A DNA stretch of 64,000 nt from Actinomadura sp. NBRC 104412 (GTDB lineage Bacteria; Actinomycetota; Actinomycetes; Streptosporangiales; Streptosporangiaceae): contig NZ_BSTM01000028.1 in assembly GCF_030269515.1 (NCBI RefSeq), positions 31,757 through 95,756 on the forward strand, in the 5' to 3' direction. Made by a program: the position numbers and the translations under genes. Shown piece after piece: positions 34,561-43,541 of this stretch (the first letter of the stretch is position 1; the number at the start of each line of letters is the position of its first letter). Below the pieces are notes generated by a model that did no database searches, was not told the origin of the DNA, and saw only the letters and a list, made by a program, of their open reading frames with translations.

Positions 34561-35025
34561 ATGAGTGCCCTGAAGGAGAAGCTGGAGACCGATCTCGTCG
34601 CGGCGATCAAATCGCGCGACCCGGTGCGCACCCGTACCCTGCGCATCGCGCTCACCGCGATCCGGAACGAGGAGGTCGCCGGCGAGCGGCCCCGGGAGCT
34701 GTCCGACGACGAGGTCGTCACGGTGCTCACCCGCGAGGCCAAGAAGCGCCGGGAGGCCGCGGCGGCGTTCGAGGGCGCCGGCCGGGACGCTCAGGCGGAG
34801 GCCGAACGGAGCGAGGGCGCGGTGCTGGAGGAGTACCTGCCCGCGCAGCTCACCGACGAGGAGCTCGGTGCCCTGGTCGCCGAAACGATCGCCGAGACGG
34901 GCGCCACGGGTCCGCGGGCCATCGGCCAGGTCATGAAGGCCGTCAACCCGAAGGTCGCGGGCCGCGCCGAAGGCGGACGGGTCGCCGCCGAGGTGAAGCG
35001 GCAGCTCGCCGCGTCGGGCGGCTGA
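34561..35025 (+). CDS. GatB/YqeY domain protein
   Basis: 154 aa from ATG 34561; ATG 34549 in frame is an alternative and neither has a clear ribosome site. It has the family pattern SALKEKLETDLVAAIKSRD at the N-terminus, then LREAKKRREAA-like helices (here LTREAKKRREAAAAFEGAGR) and the C-terminal three-helix tRNA-binding-type domain (LPAQLTDEELGALVAETIAE, GQVMKAVNPKVAGRAEGG). YqeY proteins resemble the tail of the amidotransferase GatB but lack the catalytic part; their exact role is unsettled. It ends 7 bp before the convergent PBP gene. Confidence 0.9.
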   Translation: MSALKEKLETDLVAAIKSRDPVRTRTLRIALTAIRNEEVAGERPRELSDDEVVTVLTREAKKRREAAAAFEGAGRDAQAEAERSEGAVLEEYLPAQLTDEELGALVAETIAETGATGPRAIGQVMKAVNPKVAGRAEGGRVAAEVKRQLAASGG

Positions 35026-35032
35026 GCCCGCG

Positions 35033-37408
35033 TCAGTCTTCCCAGGGCCACTGGAAGCCGGGCCGGCCGCCTGGGCGGCCCGGCCCGTTGCCTCCGCCGC
35101 GGCCGTTGCTGGTGTAGATGACCACGGTGGTGCCGGGGCCGACCTCGGTCTGCGCGTCCGGTGAGGTCGCGGCGACGGTGCCGCGCCGCTCGTCCGACTC
35201 GACGGGACGCGGCGCGATCCGTACCTGAAGGTCGGCGGCCCGCAGGCGGGCGGTGGCCGCGGCGACCGACATGCCCCTCACGTCCGGGACGCGGATGGTG
35301 TCGCCGAAGTCGCGGGTGGGACGGGCGAAGCCGGGGGCGGGCTCACCGGCCAGGGCGGCGCGCATGCTCTGCTGCCAGATCGCGCCGGGGGTGTCAGCGC
35401 CGTACACGCCGTACACCGGGTACTCCCAGGGGCTGCGGGGGTCCCAGTACGCGGTGGCGGCGGCGAGGTTCGGGGTGTGCCCGGCGAACACCGCGCAGGT
35501 GTGCATCTCACAGGTGCCGGTCTTGGCGGCGGCGGGACGTCCGATGCCGCGGCCCGTCGCGGTGCCCTTCGTCAGCACTCCTTGCAGGATCTCGTTGACC
35601 TTGTCGGCCACCGCCTCGTCCACGACCTGGCGGCAGGTCGACTTGGGCGCCTTGAGCTTCTTGCCCTCGGAGTCCACGATCTCGATGACGGAGACCGGGG
35701 TGCAGTACTTGCCGCGGGCGGCGAAGCCCGCGTAGGCGGCGGCCAGGTGCACCATGTCGATGTCGTTGGTGCCCAGCACCTGGGCGGGCACGGGCAGGAG
35801 CGGATTGCCGTTGGCGCGCTTCATGCCGAACTTCTCGGCCATCTTCACCGCGCTGCACACCCCGACCCGCTTCTCCAACTGGGCGTAGAAGGTGTTGACC
35901 GAATGCCAGGTGCCGGTCTTGAGGTCGAAGACGCCGGCCTCGCTGTCGCCCGCGTTGGACACCCGCCACTGACCGCCGCCCAGTGTGGCGTTCTTGACCT
36001 CCTTGCCGTTGTACTCGCCGGTGTACTTGCACGGCTGGAAGCCGCTGACGGTGGTCGTCTCCGGCGAGTTGAAGGACGTGTTGACCGGGATGCCCTCGTC
36101 GAGCGCCGCCGCGAGCGTGAACACCTTGAACGTGGACCCGGCGGACACGCCGTTGCCGCCCCCGTGCGCCCAGTCGGCGGGCAGGTTGAGGGTGGTGCGT
36201 CCCTTGCCCGCGCCGAACCGCTTGCTCAGGCCGATGGCCTTCACCTGTCCCGTGCCGGGCTCCACCATCGCCTCCGCGCCGACCCGGTTGCCGGACGGTG
36301 CCACGTTGCTGCGCAGCGCGCGGTCGACGGCGTTCTGGGCCTTCATGTCGAGCGTCGTGCGGATGGAGTAGCCGCCGCGGTTGAGCTGGTTGACGATGTC
36401 CTGCCGCTGCTTGGGCGTCATCTGCCAGTACTTGCCGCCGGACAGGATCTGCAGCACGTCGTACTTCACGTACTCGCAGAAGTACGGGGCCTTGCTCGTC
36501 TCGCATCCGCCCACCGGCTTGGTCTCGTTGAGCTCGATGGGCTTGGCGGCGGCGGCGTCGGCCTGCTGCTTGGTGATGTGCTTGAGCTGCACCATCCGGT
36601 ACAGGACGGTGTCGCGCCGTTGCCGGGCCGCGGCCGGGTTGCGGATGGGGTCGTACGCGGTGGGGTTCTGGGTGATGCCGGCGAGCAACGCGGCCTGTTC
36701 GAGGTTCAGGTCGGAGGCGGGCTTGCTGAAGTACCGCTTGGACGCGGCCTGCACGCCATACGCGCCCGCGCCGAAGTACGCGACGTTGAGGTAGCCCTCA
36801 AGGATCTGGTTCTTGGTCATGCGCTGTTCGAGGTCCAGCGCGTAACGCAGCTCGCGTAGCTTGCGCCCGACGGTGGGTGCGGTGGCGTCGCGGTACTCCG
36901 CCTCGGTCTTGGCGTTGTCGACTAGGAGGTTCTTCACGTACTGCTGGGTGAGCGTCGATCCGCCCTGCGTCTGCTCGGAGTTGGCGTTGGACGCCAGCGC
37001 GCGGATCGTTCCCTTGAGGTCGAGCGCGCCGTGCTGGTAGAAGCGCGAGTCCTCGATGTCGATGATGGCCTGCCGCATGATCGGGTTGACCCGGTTGAGA
37101 GAGACCGACTCGCGGTACTTGTCGAAGAACCGGGCGATCTCCTTGCCGTTCGCGTCGTACAGCACCGTCTTCTCCGACGGCGGCGACGTCTTCAGCTCCC
37201 CGTCCATGTTCTCGAAGTTGTTGGCGGCGTCCCGCGCGGTGAGCCCCGCGCTGCCGACGCCGGGAAGCGCGATGAGCGCGACGAGCACCCCCGCGGCGAC
37301 GCACGCTCCCAGCAGCCGCATCAGCGTCGACGCGGCCCGCAGCCGATCCTCGTTAGCACCCAGCACGGGCACTAGCGTACGCGGGGACGACCAGTGCATA
37401 CGGTGCAT
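35033..37408 (-). CDS. ponA2: bifunctional penicillin-binding protein with PASTA domain (PonA2-type)
   Basis: 791 aa. A transmembrane helix at residues about 28-50 is followed by a glycosyltransferase domain GT51 (IIDIEDSRFYQHGALDLKGT, GGSTLTQQYVKNL, the catalytic Glu being in EDSRFYQH). The transpeptidase domain has SxxK (AGSTFKV), SxN-type (SVN in WHSVNTFY) and KTG (AAKTGTCE). One PASTA domain near residues 690-755 (VPDVRGMSVAAATARLRAAD) precedes a Gly/Pro-rich tail. It builds and crosslinks peptidoglycan on the outer face of the membrane. Gene order with whiB4-type and metallophosphoesterase genes matches M. tuberculosis ponA2 (Rv3682). The first ATG is used; a second lies 9 bp inside. Confidence 0.9.
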   Translation of the reverse strand: MHRMHWSSPRTLVPVLGANEDRLRAASTLMRLLGACVAAGVLVALIALPGVGSAGLTARDAANNFENMDGELKTSPPSEKTVLYDANGKEIARFFDKYRESVSLNRVNPIMRQAIIDIEDSRFYQHGALDLKGTIRALASNANSEQTQGGSTLTQQYVKNLLVDNAKTEAEYRDATAPTVGRKLRELRYALDLEQRMTKNQILEGYLNVAYFGAGAYGVQAASKRYFSKPASDLNLEQAALLAGITQNPTAYDPIRNPAAARQRRDTVLYRMVQLKHITKQQADAAAAKPIELNETKPVGGCETSKAPYFCEYVKYDVLQILSGGKYWQMTPKQRQDIVNQLNRGGYSIRTTLDMKAQNAVDRALRSNVAPSGNRVGAEAMVEPGTGQVKAIGLSKRFGAGKGRTTLNLPADWAHGGGNGVSAGSTFKVFTLAAALDEGIPVNTSFNSPETTTVSGFQPCKYTGEYNGKEVKNATLGGGQWRVSNAGDSEAGVFDLKTGTWHSVNTFYAQLEKRVGVCSAVKMAEKFGMKRANGNPLLPVPAQVLGTNDIDMVHLAAAYAGFAARGKYCTPVSVIEIVDSEGKKLKAPKSTCRQVVDEAVADKVNEILQGVLTKGTATGRGIGRPAAAKTGTCEMHTCAVFAGHTPNLAAATAYWDPRSPWEYPVYGVYGADTPGAIWQQSMRAALAGEPAPGFARPTRDFGDTIRVPDVRGMSVAAATARLRAADLQVRIAPRPVESDERRGTVAATSPDAQTEVGPGTTVVIYTSNGRGGGNGPGRPGGRPGFQWPWED

Positions 37409-37914
37409 GTTCGGCGGTACCGCACATCACCCTGCGTCACATCGCATCGTGACGGATCGGGCGGAGTTCGAGAACGCCCTGTATAACGCTCCAAGTTCGC
37501 GTCTCATAACGAAGCTGCTTGAACCGGGCGGTGGCGGCGCCGTCGTCCAGGCCGGATTGCTCGTTTGCCGGGCGGTGGCGCTCCCGTTGCGGGACGATGA
37601 GAGCCGTCACCGTTGCGGCGGAGTCACCGTGACGTGGCGATGTCGACCGGTTCGACTGGTTCGACGGGTTCGTCCGAGCCGTCCTTGGTCTGGTGTCAAC
37701 CACGGAGACGGCTCGAGCGTCAACGAGAAGTAACTAGTCCGTTCCGGCGGTATGGCCCTGGAGGGCTATATCGAGAATGGGCCCATCGGGGACTGTTGAA
37801 TCCCCCCTCGCTTCCGTAAGTTCTTCCCCACGGCTTTCGTTTGGCGGCCTGACGTCCGCGCCCGTCCGGCCAAGGAGCGCAAATCGACACAGACCCTAGG
37901 GGAGTGGGGCCAAG
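37409..37914. other. divergent intergenic region between ponA2-type and whiB-type genes
   Basis: 506 bp with no supported gene; the short minus-strand frame at 37437-37703 has no recognisable content. It must contain the promoters of both flanking genes. A small cluster of TTCGAC-type words lies at about 37645-37675. The whiB ribosome site AGGGGAG is at its right end. Confidence 0.5.
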
Positions 37915-38226
37915 ATGTGGATCACGGATTGGACCGCCCGCGCCGCCTGCCGTAACGCGGATCCAGATGCCCTGTTCGTGCAGGGGGCGGCGCAGAATCG
38001 AGCCAAGCTCATCTGCCGTGGCTGCCCGGTACGTACCGAGTGCCTCGCCGATGCCCTCGACAACCGGATCGAGTTCGGCGTCTGGGGAGGCATGACGGAG
38101 AGGGAGCGGCGTGCCCTGCTCCGGCGGCGCCCGGACGTGCGCTCGTGGCGCGACCTGCTGGAAACCGCCAAGGACGAGTACGAGCGGTCGGTCGACCCGG
38201 ACGAGAGCGAGCTCGTCGCCAGCTGA
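37915..38226 (+). CDS. wblA: WhiB-family iron-sulfur regulator (WhiB4/WblA orthologue by context)
   Basis: 103 aa with AGGGGAG before ATG 37915. The four cluster ligands are Cys12 (AACRN), Cys34 and Cys37 (ICRGC) and Cys43 (TECLAD). The WhiB signature GVWGGMTERERRALLRR follows and the tail is basic and then acidic. It should bind a [4Fe-4S] cluster that senses O2/NO and acts with a sigma factor or on DNA. The neighbours (PBP on one side, two Get3-like ATPases on the other) are those of M. tuberculosis whiB4 (Rv3681c) and Streptomyces wblA (SCO3579), which is why the symbol is proposed. Confidence 0.85.
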   Translation: MWITDWTARAACRNADPDALFVQGAAQNRAKLICRGCPVRTECLADALDNRIEFGVWGGMTERERRALLRRRPDVRSWRDLLETAKDEYERSVDPDESELVAS

Positions 38227-38276
38227 TCGGCGACGACCCGGCGCGGTTCAGGGTCTTGCATCGATGACGGCCGCGG

Positions 38277-38309
38277 GGCCCGCACCCCTGATGACGACGG
38301 GTGCGGGCC
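38277..38309 (+). terminator. terminator after whiB-type gene
   Basis: GGCCCGCACCC and GGGTGCGGGCC form a perfect 11-bp stem with an 11-base loop, followed by TTCGGCTGTCC. It starts 50 bp after the whiB stop. The remaining sequence to 38644 shows no gene. Confidence 0.75.
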
Positions 38310-38644
38310 TTCGGCTGTCCTCCCATCGCGGTCTCGCCCGTCCTTCCACCGCGCCTCGGCCCGCCCCCCGGGGTCGTGCATCGGCCGGCGTCCCGGTTGC
38401 GCGAAGACTCATCACGCCCTCTTCACGCCCTCACCGGCCCACCGCACCACGCGACCCGACCCGATATCGGGCCGCCCGGATCCAGGCGTGGGACTGTCCT
38501 TAATGCGGGTTGGCCACATCCGGCCACGGTGTCAGGGGTTTAGCGGGAGGCAGGCGTTCTGATCCACTTTGTCCGGTTTAGGCGCCTCGTCCTGAGGCCG
38601 CCCCGAGCGTCCCGTTCTGAACGGGTGGGCGAGCAGAGGTCCGG

Positions 38645-39781
38645 TCAGGCGGCGGACAGGTCGGTGCCGACGCGGCGGAGGCCGTCCAGGTCGTGGATGT
38701 CCTCGGCCTGGGCAGGGACGATCGTCATCGGGACCGTGGGGTGCGCCGAGGCGAAGTGCTCGCGAAGGCGTTCCTCGCGGGCGGCGAGTTGCATGCGCTC
38801 GCTGTGCAGGCGGAGCAGGGCGGCGGTCAGGGTGTGCTCCCCCCGTTCCTCCAGCGTCTCGGCGGCGGCCAGGCTGCGCGCGGCGGACAGGCCGTGCGCG
38901 GTGGACCGGTGGACGCGGTTCACGACCAGGCCCGCCAGGGGCATGCGCTCCTCGGCCAGCCGCTCGACGAAGTAGGACGCCTCGCGCAGCGCGTCCGGCT
39001 CCGGGGCCGCGACCACCAGGAACGCGGTGCCGGGGGTCTGGAGCAGCTTGAAGGTCTTCTCCGCGCGCTCGCGGAAGCCGCCGAACATCGTGTCGAAGGC
39101 GGCGACGAACGTCTGCACGTCCCGCAGGAGCTGGACGCCGATGACCTTGTTGATGACCCCGGTGAACACGCCGAAGCCCGCGCTGATCACCTTGACGCCG
39201 AAGCGGCCGCCGGTCTTGGCGGGCGCGGCGAGCAGCCGCATGAACCTGCCGTCCAGGAACCGGCCCATGCGTTCGGGGGCGTCCAGGAAGTCCAGGGCGT
39301 TCCGGGACGGCGGCGTGTCCACGATGATCAGGTCCCAGGCGCCGGAGCGGTGCAACTGGCCGAGCTTCTCCATCGCCATGTACTCCTGCGTCCCGGACAG
39401 GCTGGACGACAGCGACTGGTAGAAGGGGTTGGCCAGGATCTGCTTGGCCCTGTCGGGATCGGCGTGCGCCTCGACGATCTCGTCGAAGGTGCGCTTCATG
39501 TCGAGCATCATCGCGTGCAGCTCGCCGTCGCCCTCGACGTCGATCCGGCGCGGGTTGTTGTCCAGCTCGGTCAGGCCCATCGACTGGGCGAGCCGCCGGG
39601 CCGGGTCGACGGTGAGCACCACGACGTCCCGGCCGCGCTCGGCGGCGCGGACGCCCAGCGCCGCGGCGGTGGTGGTCTTGCCCACGCCACCCGACCCGCA
39701 GCACACGATGATCTTCGTGCGCGGGTCGTCGATCAGCGCGTCCATGTCCAGGGCGGGCGGGGACTTCACGGTCGGGCTCAT
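38645..39781 (-). CDS. Get3/ArsA-like ATPase, second of pair (Rv3680-like)
   Basis: 378 aa. Deviant Walker A CGSGGVGKTTT near residue 30, switch I VLTVDPARRLAQSMG, a Walker B-type IIVDTPPSRNALDFLD, and a C-terminal helical part (MQLAAREERLREHFASAHP). It belongs to the ArsA/Get3 P-loop family, but no arsenite cysteines are obvious, so it is unlikely to be an arsenic pump ATPase. The actinobacterial pair (Rv3679-Rv3680 in M. tuberculosis) is linked to envelope and redox physiology. The start overlaps a small upstream gene by 4 bp (ATGA). Confidence 0.88.
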   Translation of the reverse strand: MSPTVKSPPALDMDALIDDPRTKIIVCCGSGGVGKTTTAAALGVRAAERGRDVVVLTVDPARRLAQSMGLTELDNNPRRIDVEGDGELHAMMLDMKRTFDEIVEAHADPDRAKQILANPFYQSLSSSLSGTQEYMAMEKLGQLHRSGAWDLIIVDTPPSRNALDFLDAPERMGRFLDGRFMRLLAAPAKTGGRFGVKVISAGFGVFTGVINKVIGVQLLRDVQTFVAAFDTMFGGFRERAEKTFKLLQTPGTAFLVVAAPEPDALREASYFVERLAEERMPLAGLVVNRVHRSTAHGLSAARSLAAAETLEERGEHTLTAALLRLHSERMQLAAREERLREHFASAHPTVPMTIVPAQAEDIHDLDGLRRVGTDLSAA

Positions 39782-39894
39782 CTCAGGCGGCGTCTTTCCT
39801 GTCCTCGTCGAGCGCTGTCCTCGTCGGTCCTGTCCTTGTCTGTGCCGTCCTTGTCGGTGCCGTCCTCGTCTGTGCCGTCTCGTTCAGGCCCCAT
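39778..39894 (-). CDS. 38-aa repeat peptide between the two ATPase genes
   Basis: 39 codons from ATG 39894, with GGCGGAG 5 bases upstream; the TGA overlaps the ATG of the next gene (ATGA). The product is made of DGTDED/DGTDKD repeats followed by an Arg-rich tail (ARRGQERRRLR). The overlap suggests it may act as a coupling frame that carries ribosomes into the second ATPase gene, but it may also be a real peptide with acidic, metal-binding-like repeats. Underlying DNA is a 15-bp imperfect tandem repeat (about 39798-39885). Translation is unproven. Confidence 0.4.
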   Translation of the reverse strand: MGPERDGTDEDGTDKDGTDKDRTDEDSARRGQERRRLR

Positions 39895-39925
39895 CGGGCT
39901 CCGCCGGCGGCCCGGCCCGGCGGGT

Positions 39926-40933
39926 TCATGCCGCGCCCTGGGCGCGAAGGGCCTCGGCGAGGTCGTACAGACCGGCCAGGTCCATGCCGTCGGAGAGGAA
40001 GGGCAGGGTGTAGCGGGGGCGGTCGATCGACTCCAGCCGTTCCTTCTCCCTGCGCTGAAGGGCGGTGCGGCGGGCGTGGTCGGTGGCCTCCGCGGCCAGC
40101 GCGGCGGCGATCGACTCGGCGTCGTGTTCCAGCCCGGCGGCCTTCACCCCGCGCACGATCTCCTCCATGTCGAGCTCACCGGCGGCGGCCGCGGCCAGGG
40201 AGGACGCGTCCAGCATCGGCGGCTGCTCCATGTTGACGATGACGCCGCCGACCGGAAGGCCCGCCTCGGTGAGGTCGCGGATGCCGTCCATGGTCTCCTG
40301 GACGGGCATCTCCTCCAGCAGCGTGACGAAGTGAACGGCGGTCTCGGGGCTGCGCACCACCTTCATCACGGTGTCGGCGTGGTTGCGGACGGGCCCCACC
40401 TTGGCCAGTCCGGAGACCTCCTCGTTGACGTTGAGGAACTTGGTGATCCGGCCGGTGGGCGGCGCGTCCATGACCACCGCGTCGTACAGGAACGAGCCGT
40501 CCTTCTCGCGCCGCCGCACGGCCTCGCTGGTCTTGCCGGTGAGGATCACGTCCCGCAGGCCGGGCGCGATGGTGGTGACGAAGTCGACCACGCCCAGCCT
40601 GGTCATCGCCTTGCCGGCCCGCTTGAGGTTGTAGAACATCTCGAGGTACTCGAGCAGGGCCTCTTCGGTGTCGATCGCGAGCGCGTAGACGTCCCCACCG
40701 CCGGGCGCGACCGCGACCTTGCGTTCCCCGTACGGGAGGGGCGGGCGGTCGAAGAGCTGCGCGATGCCCTGCCGTCCCTCCACCTCGACCAGGAGCACCT
40801 TCCGTCCGCCCGCGGCCAGCGCGAGGGCGAGGGCCGCGGCGACGGTGGTCTTGCCGGTCCCGCCCTTGCCCGTGACCACGTGGAGGCGTACGCCGTCCCA
40901 GTCGGTGTCTCTCGCGCTCACCCGATCGACCAT
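39926..40933 (-). CDS. Get3/ArsA-like ATPase, first of pair (Rv3679-like)
   Basis: 335 aa. Deviant Walker A VTGKGGTGKTTV near residue 20, then LLVEVEGRQGIAQLFDRPPL and the Walker B-type VVMDAPPTGRITKFLN. The family fold is that of ArsA/Get3 and the two neighbouring ATPases probably form a heteromeric complex (inference from the conserved pairing). There is an AGGAGG 13 bases before ATG 40933, a rather long spacing, and GTG codons slightly inside are alternatives. The divergent slipin gene lies 309 bp away; no gene was seen in that gap. Confidence 0.87.
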   Translation of the reverse strand: MVDRVSARDTDWDGVRLHVVTGKGGTGKTTVAAALALALAAGGRKVLLVEVEGRQGIAQLFDRPPLPYGERKVAVAPGGGDVYALAIDTEEALLEYLEMFYNLKRAGKAMTRLGVVDFVTTIAPGLRDVILTGKTSEAVRRREKDGSFLYDAVVMDAPPTGRITKFLNVNEEVSGLAKVGPVRNHADTVMKVVRSPETAVHFVTLLEEMPVQETMDGIRDLTEAGLPVGGVIVNMEQPPMLDASSLAAAAAGELDMEEIVRGVKAAGLEHDAESIAAALAAEATDHARRTALQRREKERLESIDRPRYTLPFLSDGMDLAGLYDLAEALRAQGAA

Positions 40934-41242
40934 ATCGCCCGCTTGGTACCTCCTTGAGGGGGCGCCCCCGGCTCATGCAAGTGATTCCTGACACGGTCGG
41001 CCGGACGGGCGCTCGCATGGTGATCGGGGACCCGGCTTTCCGTCGTTCCGGGCGTCCCATGTCGTTGTTTGAGCCGTGCCCGCGCGGTTAGCTGGAAAAC
41101 ATGGGGCCGGTCACCGGGTCCGGCCTGCCGGACGCCCTTCACGCGCTTGGACGCTTGCCGGACCGGAGACCCGGGACCGCTCGAACGACGGCCCCCCTGG
41201 GCCCGCGAGGACTCAGGTCCGCCTCGCGTGAAAGGTGTCGTG

Positions 41243-42361
41243 ATGGAAGCGGTGGCAATCGTCCTGCTCGTTCTCGTGGTCCTCGGCCTGATCGGCGCGT
41301 CCGCCTCGGTACGGGTGGTGCAGCAGTACGAGCACGGCATCGTGTTCCGGTTCGGGCGGGTGCAGGCAGCCGGGCGGCTGCGTCCCGGCGCGGTACGCCC
41401 CCCGGGGCTGACCTTCATCATCCCGATCATGGAGCGGATGCAGAAGGTCAACCAGCAGACGGTCACGCTGGGGGTGCCGGGGCAGGAGGGCATCACCCAG
41501 GACAACGTGAGCGTGCGGGTGGACGCCGTCGTGTACTTCCGGGTGATCGACCCGGTGAAGGCGATCGTGAACGTCCAGAACTACGGCTACGCGGTGTCCC
41601 AGGTGGCGCAGACCTCGCTGCGGTCGGTCATCGGCCAGGCCGACATGCAGGAGCTCTTGGGCGAACGGGAGAAGATCAACCGCAAGCTGCGCGGGCATCT
41701 GGACGAGATCACCCAGGAGCCCTGGGGCATCCTGATCGAGCGCGTGGAGATCAAGGACGTGTCGCTGCCGGAGGGCATGAAGCGGTCGATGGCCCGGCAG
41801 GCCGAGGCCGAACGGGAGCGGCGCGCCCGGATCATCACGGCGGACGGCGAGTTCCAGGCGTCCAAGAGGCTTGCCGCCGCCGCGGAGATCATGTCGCAGG
41901 ACCCGGCGGCGTTGCAGCTACGCCTGCTCCAGACGGTGGTCGAGGTGGCGGCGGAGAAGAACAGCACGCTGGTCATGCCGCTGCCGGTGGAGGTCCTGCG
42001 GTTCTTCGACCGGATGGCGGGCGGGGGCCCGTCCGGCGAGGGCGAGGAGGTCGCCAAGCCCGGCCTCGCCGAACGCCTCACGCGCGCCGAACAGGACTTG
42101 GCCATCGCGGCCGAGCAGACCGACACCCTCGCCTCCGCCAAGGACGTGCCTCCGGTGCTCGGCCTGGACGAGCCGAAGGCGTCGTCCAAGGCGAAGGATG
42201 AGGAGGCTCCGGACAAGGACGTGCAGAACAAGGACGTGCAGAACAAGGATGCGCCGGGCTTGGAGCCTCAGGGCGGGGAGCCGACGCGGGAGATCGCCGC
42301 CGGGCTGGAGTCCCCGGATCCCCAAGCCCAACCCAGGCCGGAACAGGAGCGCCGGAAGTAG
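41243..42361 (+). CDS. slipin (SPFH/band 7 membrane protein)
   Basis: 372 aa from ATG 41243. An N-terminal membrane helix (VAIVLLVLVVLGLIGASASV) is followed by the band-7 domain typical of slipins (VQQYEHGIVFRFGRVQ, RVDAVVYFRVIDPVKAIVNV, LGEREKINRKLRGHLDEITQ, RQAEAERERRARIITADGEF). A charged, low-complexity tail from about residue 275 contains a repeated KDVQN unit. Slipins organise membrane microdomains and often partner NfeD proteases; no nfeD is nearby here. The gene is not part of the M. tuberculosis-like order and is a local insertion. Confidence 0.9.
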   Translation: MEAVAIVLLVLVVLGLIGASASVRVVQQYEHGIVFRFGRVQAAGRLRPGAVRPPGLTFIIPIMERMQKVNQQTVTLGVPGQEGITQDNVSVRVDAVVYFRVIDPVKAIVNVQNYGYAVSQVAQTSLRSVIGQADMQELLGEREKINRKLRGHLDEITQEPWGILIERVEIKDVSLPEGMKRSMARQAEAERERRARIITADGEFQASKRLAAAAEIMSQDPAALQLRLLQTVVEVAAEKNSTLVMPLPVEVLRFFDRMAGGGPSGEGEEVAKPGLAERLTRAEQDLAIAAEQTDTLASAKDVPPVLGLDEPKASSKAKDEEAPDKDVQNKDVQNKDAPGLEPQGGEPTREIAAGLESPDPQAQPRPEQERRK

Positions 42362-42450
42362 CCGGGCCGGCCGCTACCCGCGCCTTCCGGTCGGGCTCTG
42401 CGCCGGGCCTTCCGGTCGGGCTTCCGGCGGGCCGTCGTCACGGGCCGTCG

Positions 42451-43404
42451 TCACGGGATGAGGACCAGTCGTCCGCGCAGCCCGCCCTCCTCGAAGCGTT
42501 CGTGCGCCTTGGCGGCGTCGGCCAGGGGCAGGGTGTCCGCGACACGCGTCGTCAGGCGTCCCGCGTCCACGAGCGCTGAGAGGAGGCCGAGCTGGGTGGC
42601 GTCCGCGCGCACCAGCACGTTGGAAACCCTGATGCCGCGCAGCGGCAGTGGGACCACATCACTCCGGACGCTCACGTACGCGCCGCCGCGCCGCACGGCC
42701 TGCTGCGCGCTGATCCCGAGCACGGCGGCGTCGAGCGCGCCGTCGGCACCACCGGGTACGAGCGCCTGGACGGCGTCGCCCAAGTGCTCCCCCTTGGGGA
42801 CGAAGTGGTCGGCGCCGAATTCGCGTACAAGGGCCTCGTCCGCGGCGCCGGCCGTGGCCACCACCCGCAACCCGCGTTGTACGGCGAGTTCGACGGCGTA
42901 CCCGCCGACCGCGCCCGCCGCACCCGTCACCAGCAGGGTGTCCCCTGGGGCCAGGTCGAGCGCATCGAGCGCTTGAAGGGCGGTCGTGCCGTTCAACGGG
43001 AGGGTGGACGCGTGCACCAGATCCACAGCGCGTGGTGCCTGTGACACGGCGGCCGCGTCCAGGACGATCGCGTCCGCATAGGCGCCGGACGGGATGTCCA
43101 GACGATCGTTCAGGCCGATCACGGTGTCGCCGGGAGCGAGGCCACGGACGTCCGCTCCCACGGCGTCGACCGTCCCGGCCACGTCCCAGCCGAGGCCGAC
43201 CGCCTGCCGCGCCCCGGGCGACCCGAAGGCGGGCATGAGACCGAGATCGGCCATGATGCCCGCGCGTGTGGCGACATCGACCGGGTTGACGGCCGCGGCG
43301 GCGACCCTGATCCGCACCTGGCCCGGGCCTGGGACGGGTTCCGGAACGTCCCGCACCTCGAGAACTTGCGTACCTCCAGGCGTCGCGACCGTGACTGCGC
43401 GCAT
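42451..43404 (-). CDS. NADPH:quinone reductase-like oxidoreductase (MDR family)
   Basis: 317 aa. GroES-like N-terminal domain (VPEPVPGPGQVRIRVAAAAV, NPVDVATRAG) and Rossmann domain with VTGAAGAVGGYAVELA as the nucleotide-binding loop. The structural and catalytic zinc ligands of true alcohol dehydrogenases are absent, so it is a quinone oxidoreductase-type enzyme using NAD(P)H. It is divergent from an HxlR-family regulator 137 bp away, a common arrangement in which the regulator controls the reductase in response to quinones or aldehydes (family knowledge). Confidence 0.87.
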   Translation of the reverse strand: MRAVTVATPGGTQVLEVRDVPEPVPGPGQVRIRVAAAAVNPVDVATRAGIMADLGLMPAFGSPGARQAVGLGWDVAGTVDAVGADVRGLAPGDTVIGLNDRLDIPSGAYADAIVLDAAAVSQAPRAVDLVHASTLPLNGTTALQALDALDLAPGDTLLVTGAAGAVGGYAVELAVQRGLRVVATAGAADEALVREFGADHFVPKGEHLGDAVQALVPGGADGALDAAVLGISAQQAVRRGGAYVSVRSDVVPLPLRGIRVSNVLVRADATQLGLLSALVDAGRLTTRVADTLPLADAAKAHERFEEGGLRGRLVLIP

Positions 43405-43498
43405 GGTTGAACTCCCACATTGACGATGAGGCTGGCGGAGCCGGGCTTTTCCGGCCCCGCCGCCAACCTTCGCCGGAAGTTCACGGCGGCCGTAAGAC

Positions 43499-43531
43499 GT
43501 TACCTGGAAGTGCGTTCGGTACCCGGAGGTG
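43499..43531. promoter_or_regulatory. candidate HxlR operator (direct repeats)
   Basis: Two similar 14-mers, GTTACCTGGAAGTG (43499-43512) and GGTACCCGGAGGTG (43518-43531), lie 19 bp apart between the divergent reductase and HxlR genes. HxlR/MarR-type regulators often use repeated GTAC-containing boxes. The second repeat includes the ribosome site of the HxlR gene, so binding could also block its own expression. Confidence 0.35.
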
Positions 43532-43541
43532 AAAGCCCAGC

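Noticed and set aside
37437..37703. 88-codon minus-strand frame in the ponA2-whiB gap
   Set aside because: No ribosome site, low-complexity N-terminus, and it overlaps the region expected to hold both promoters.
38613..38627. Short CCCGTTC/GAACGGG stem after the second Get3-like gene
   Set aside because: Seven-bp stem with a one-base loop; too weak to call a terminator.
38693..40957. 754-codon plus-strand frame across both Get3-like ATPase genes
   Set aside because: Antisense shadow; low-complexity Gly/Arg/His-rich product, no ribosome site, and both opposing genes are unmistakable.
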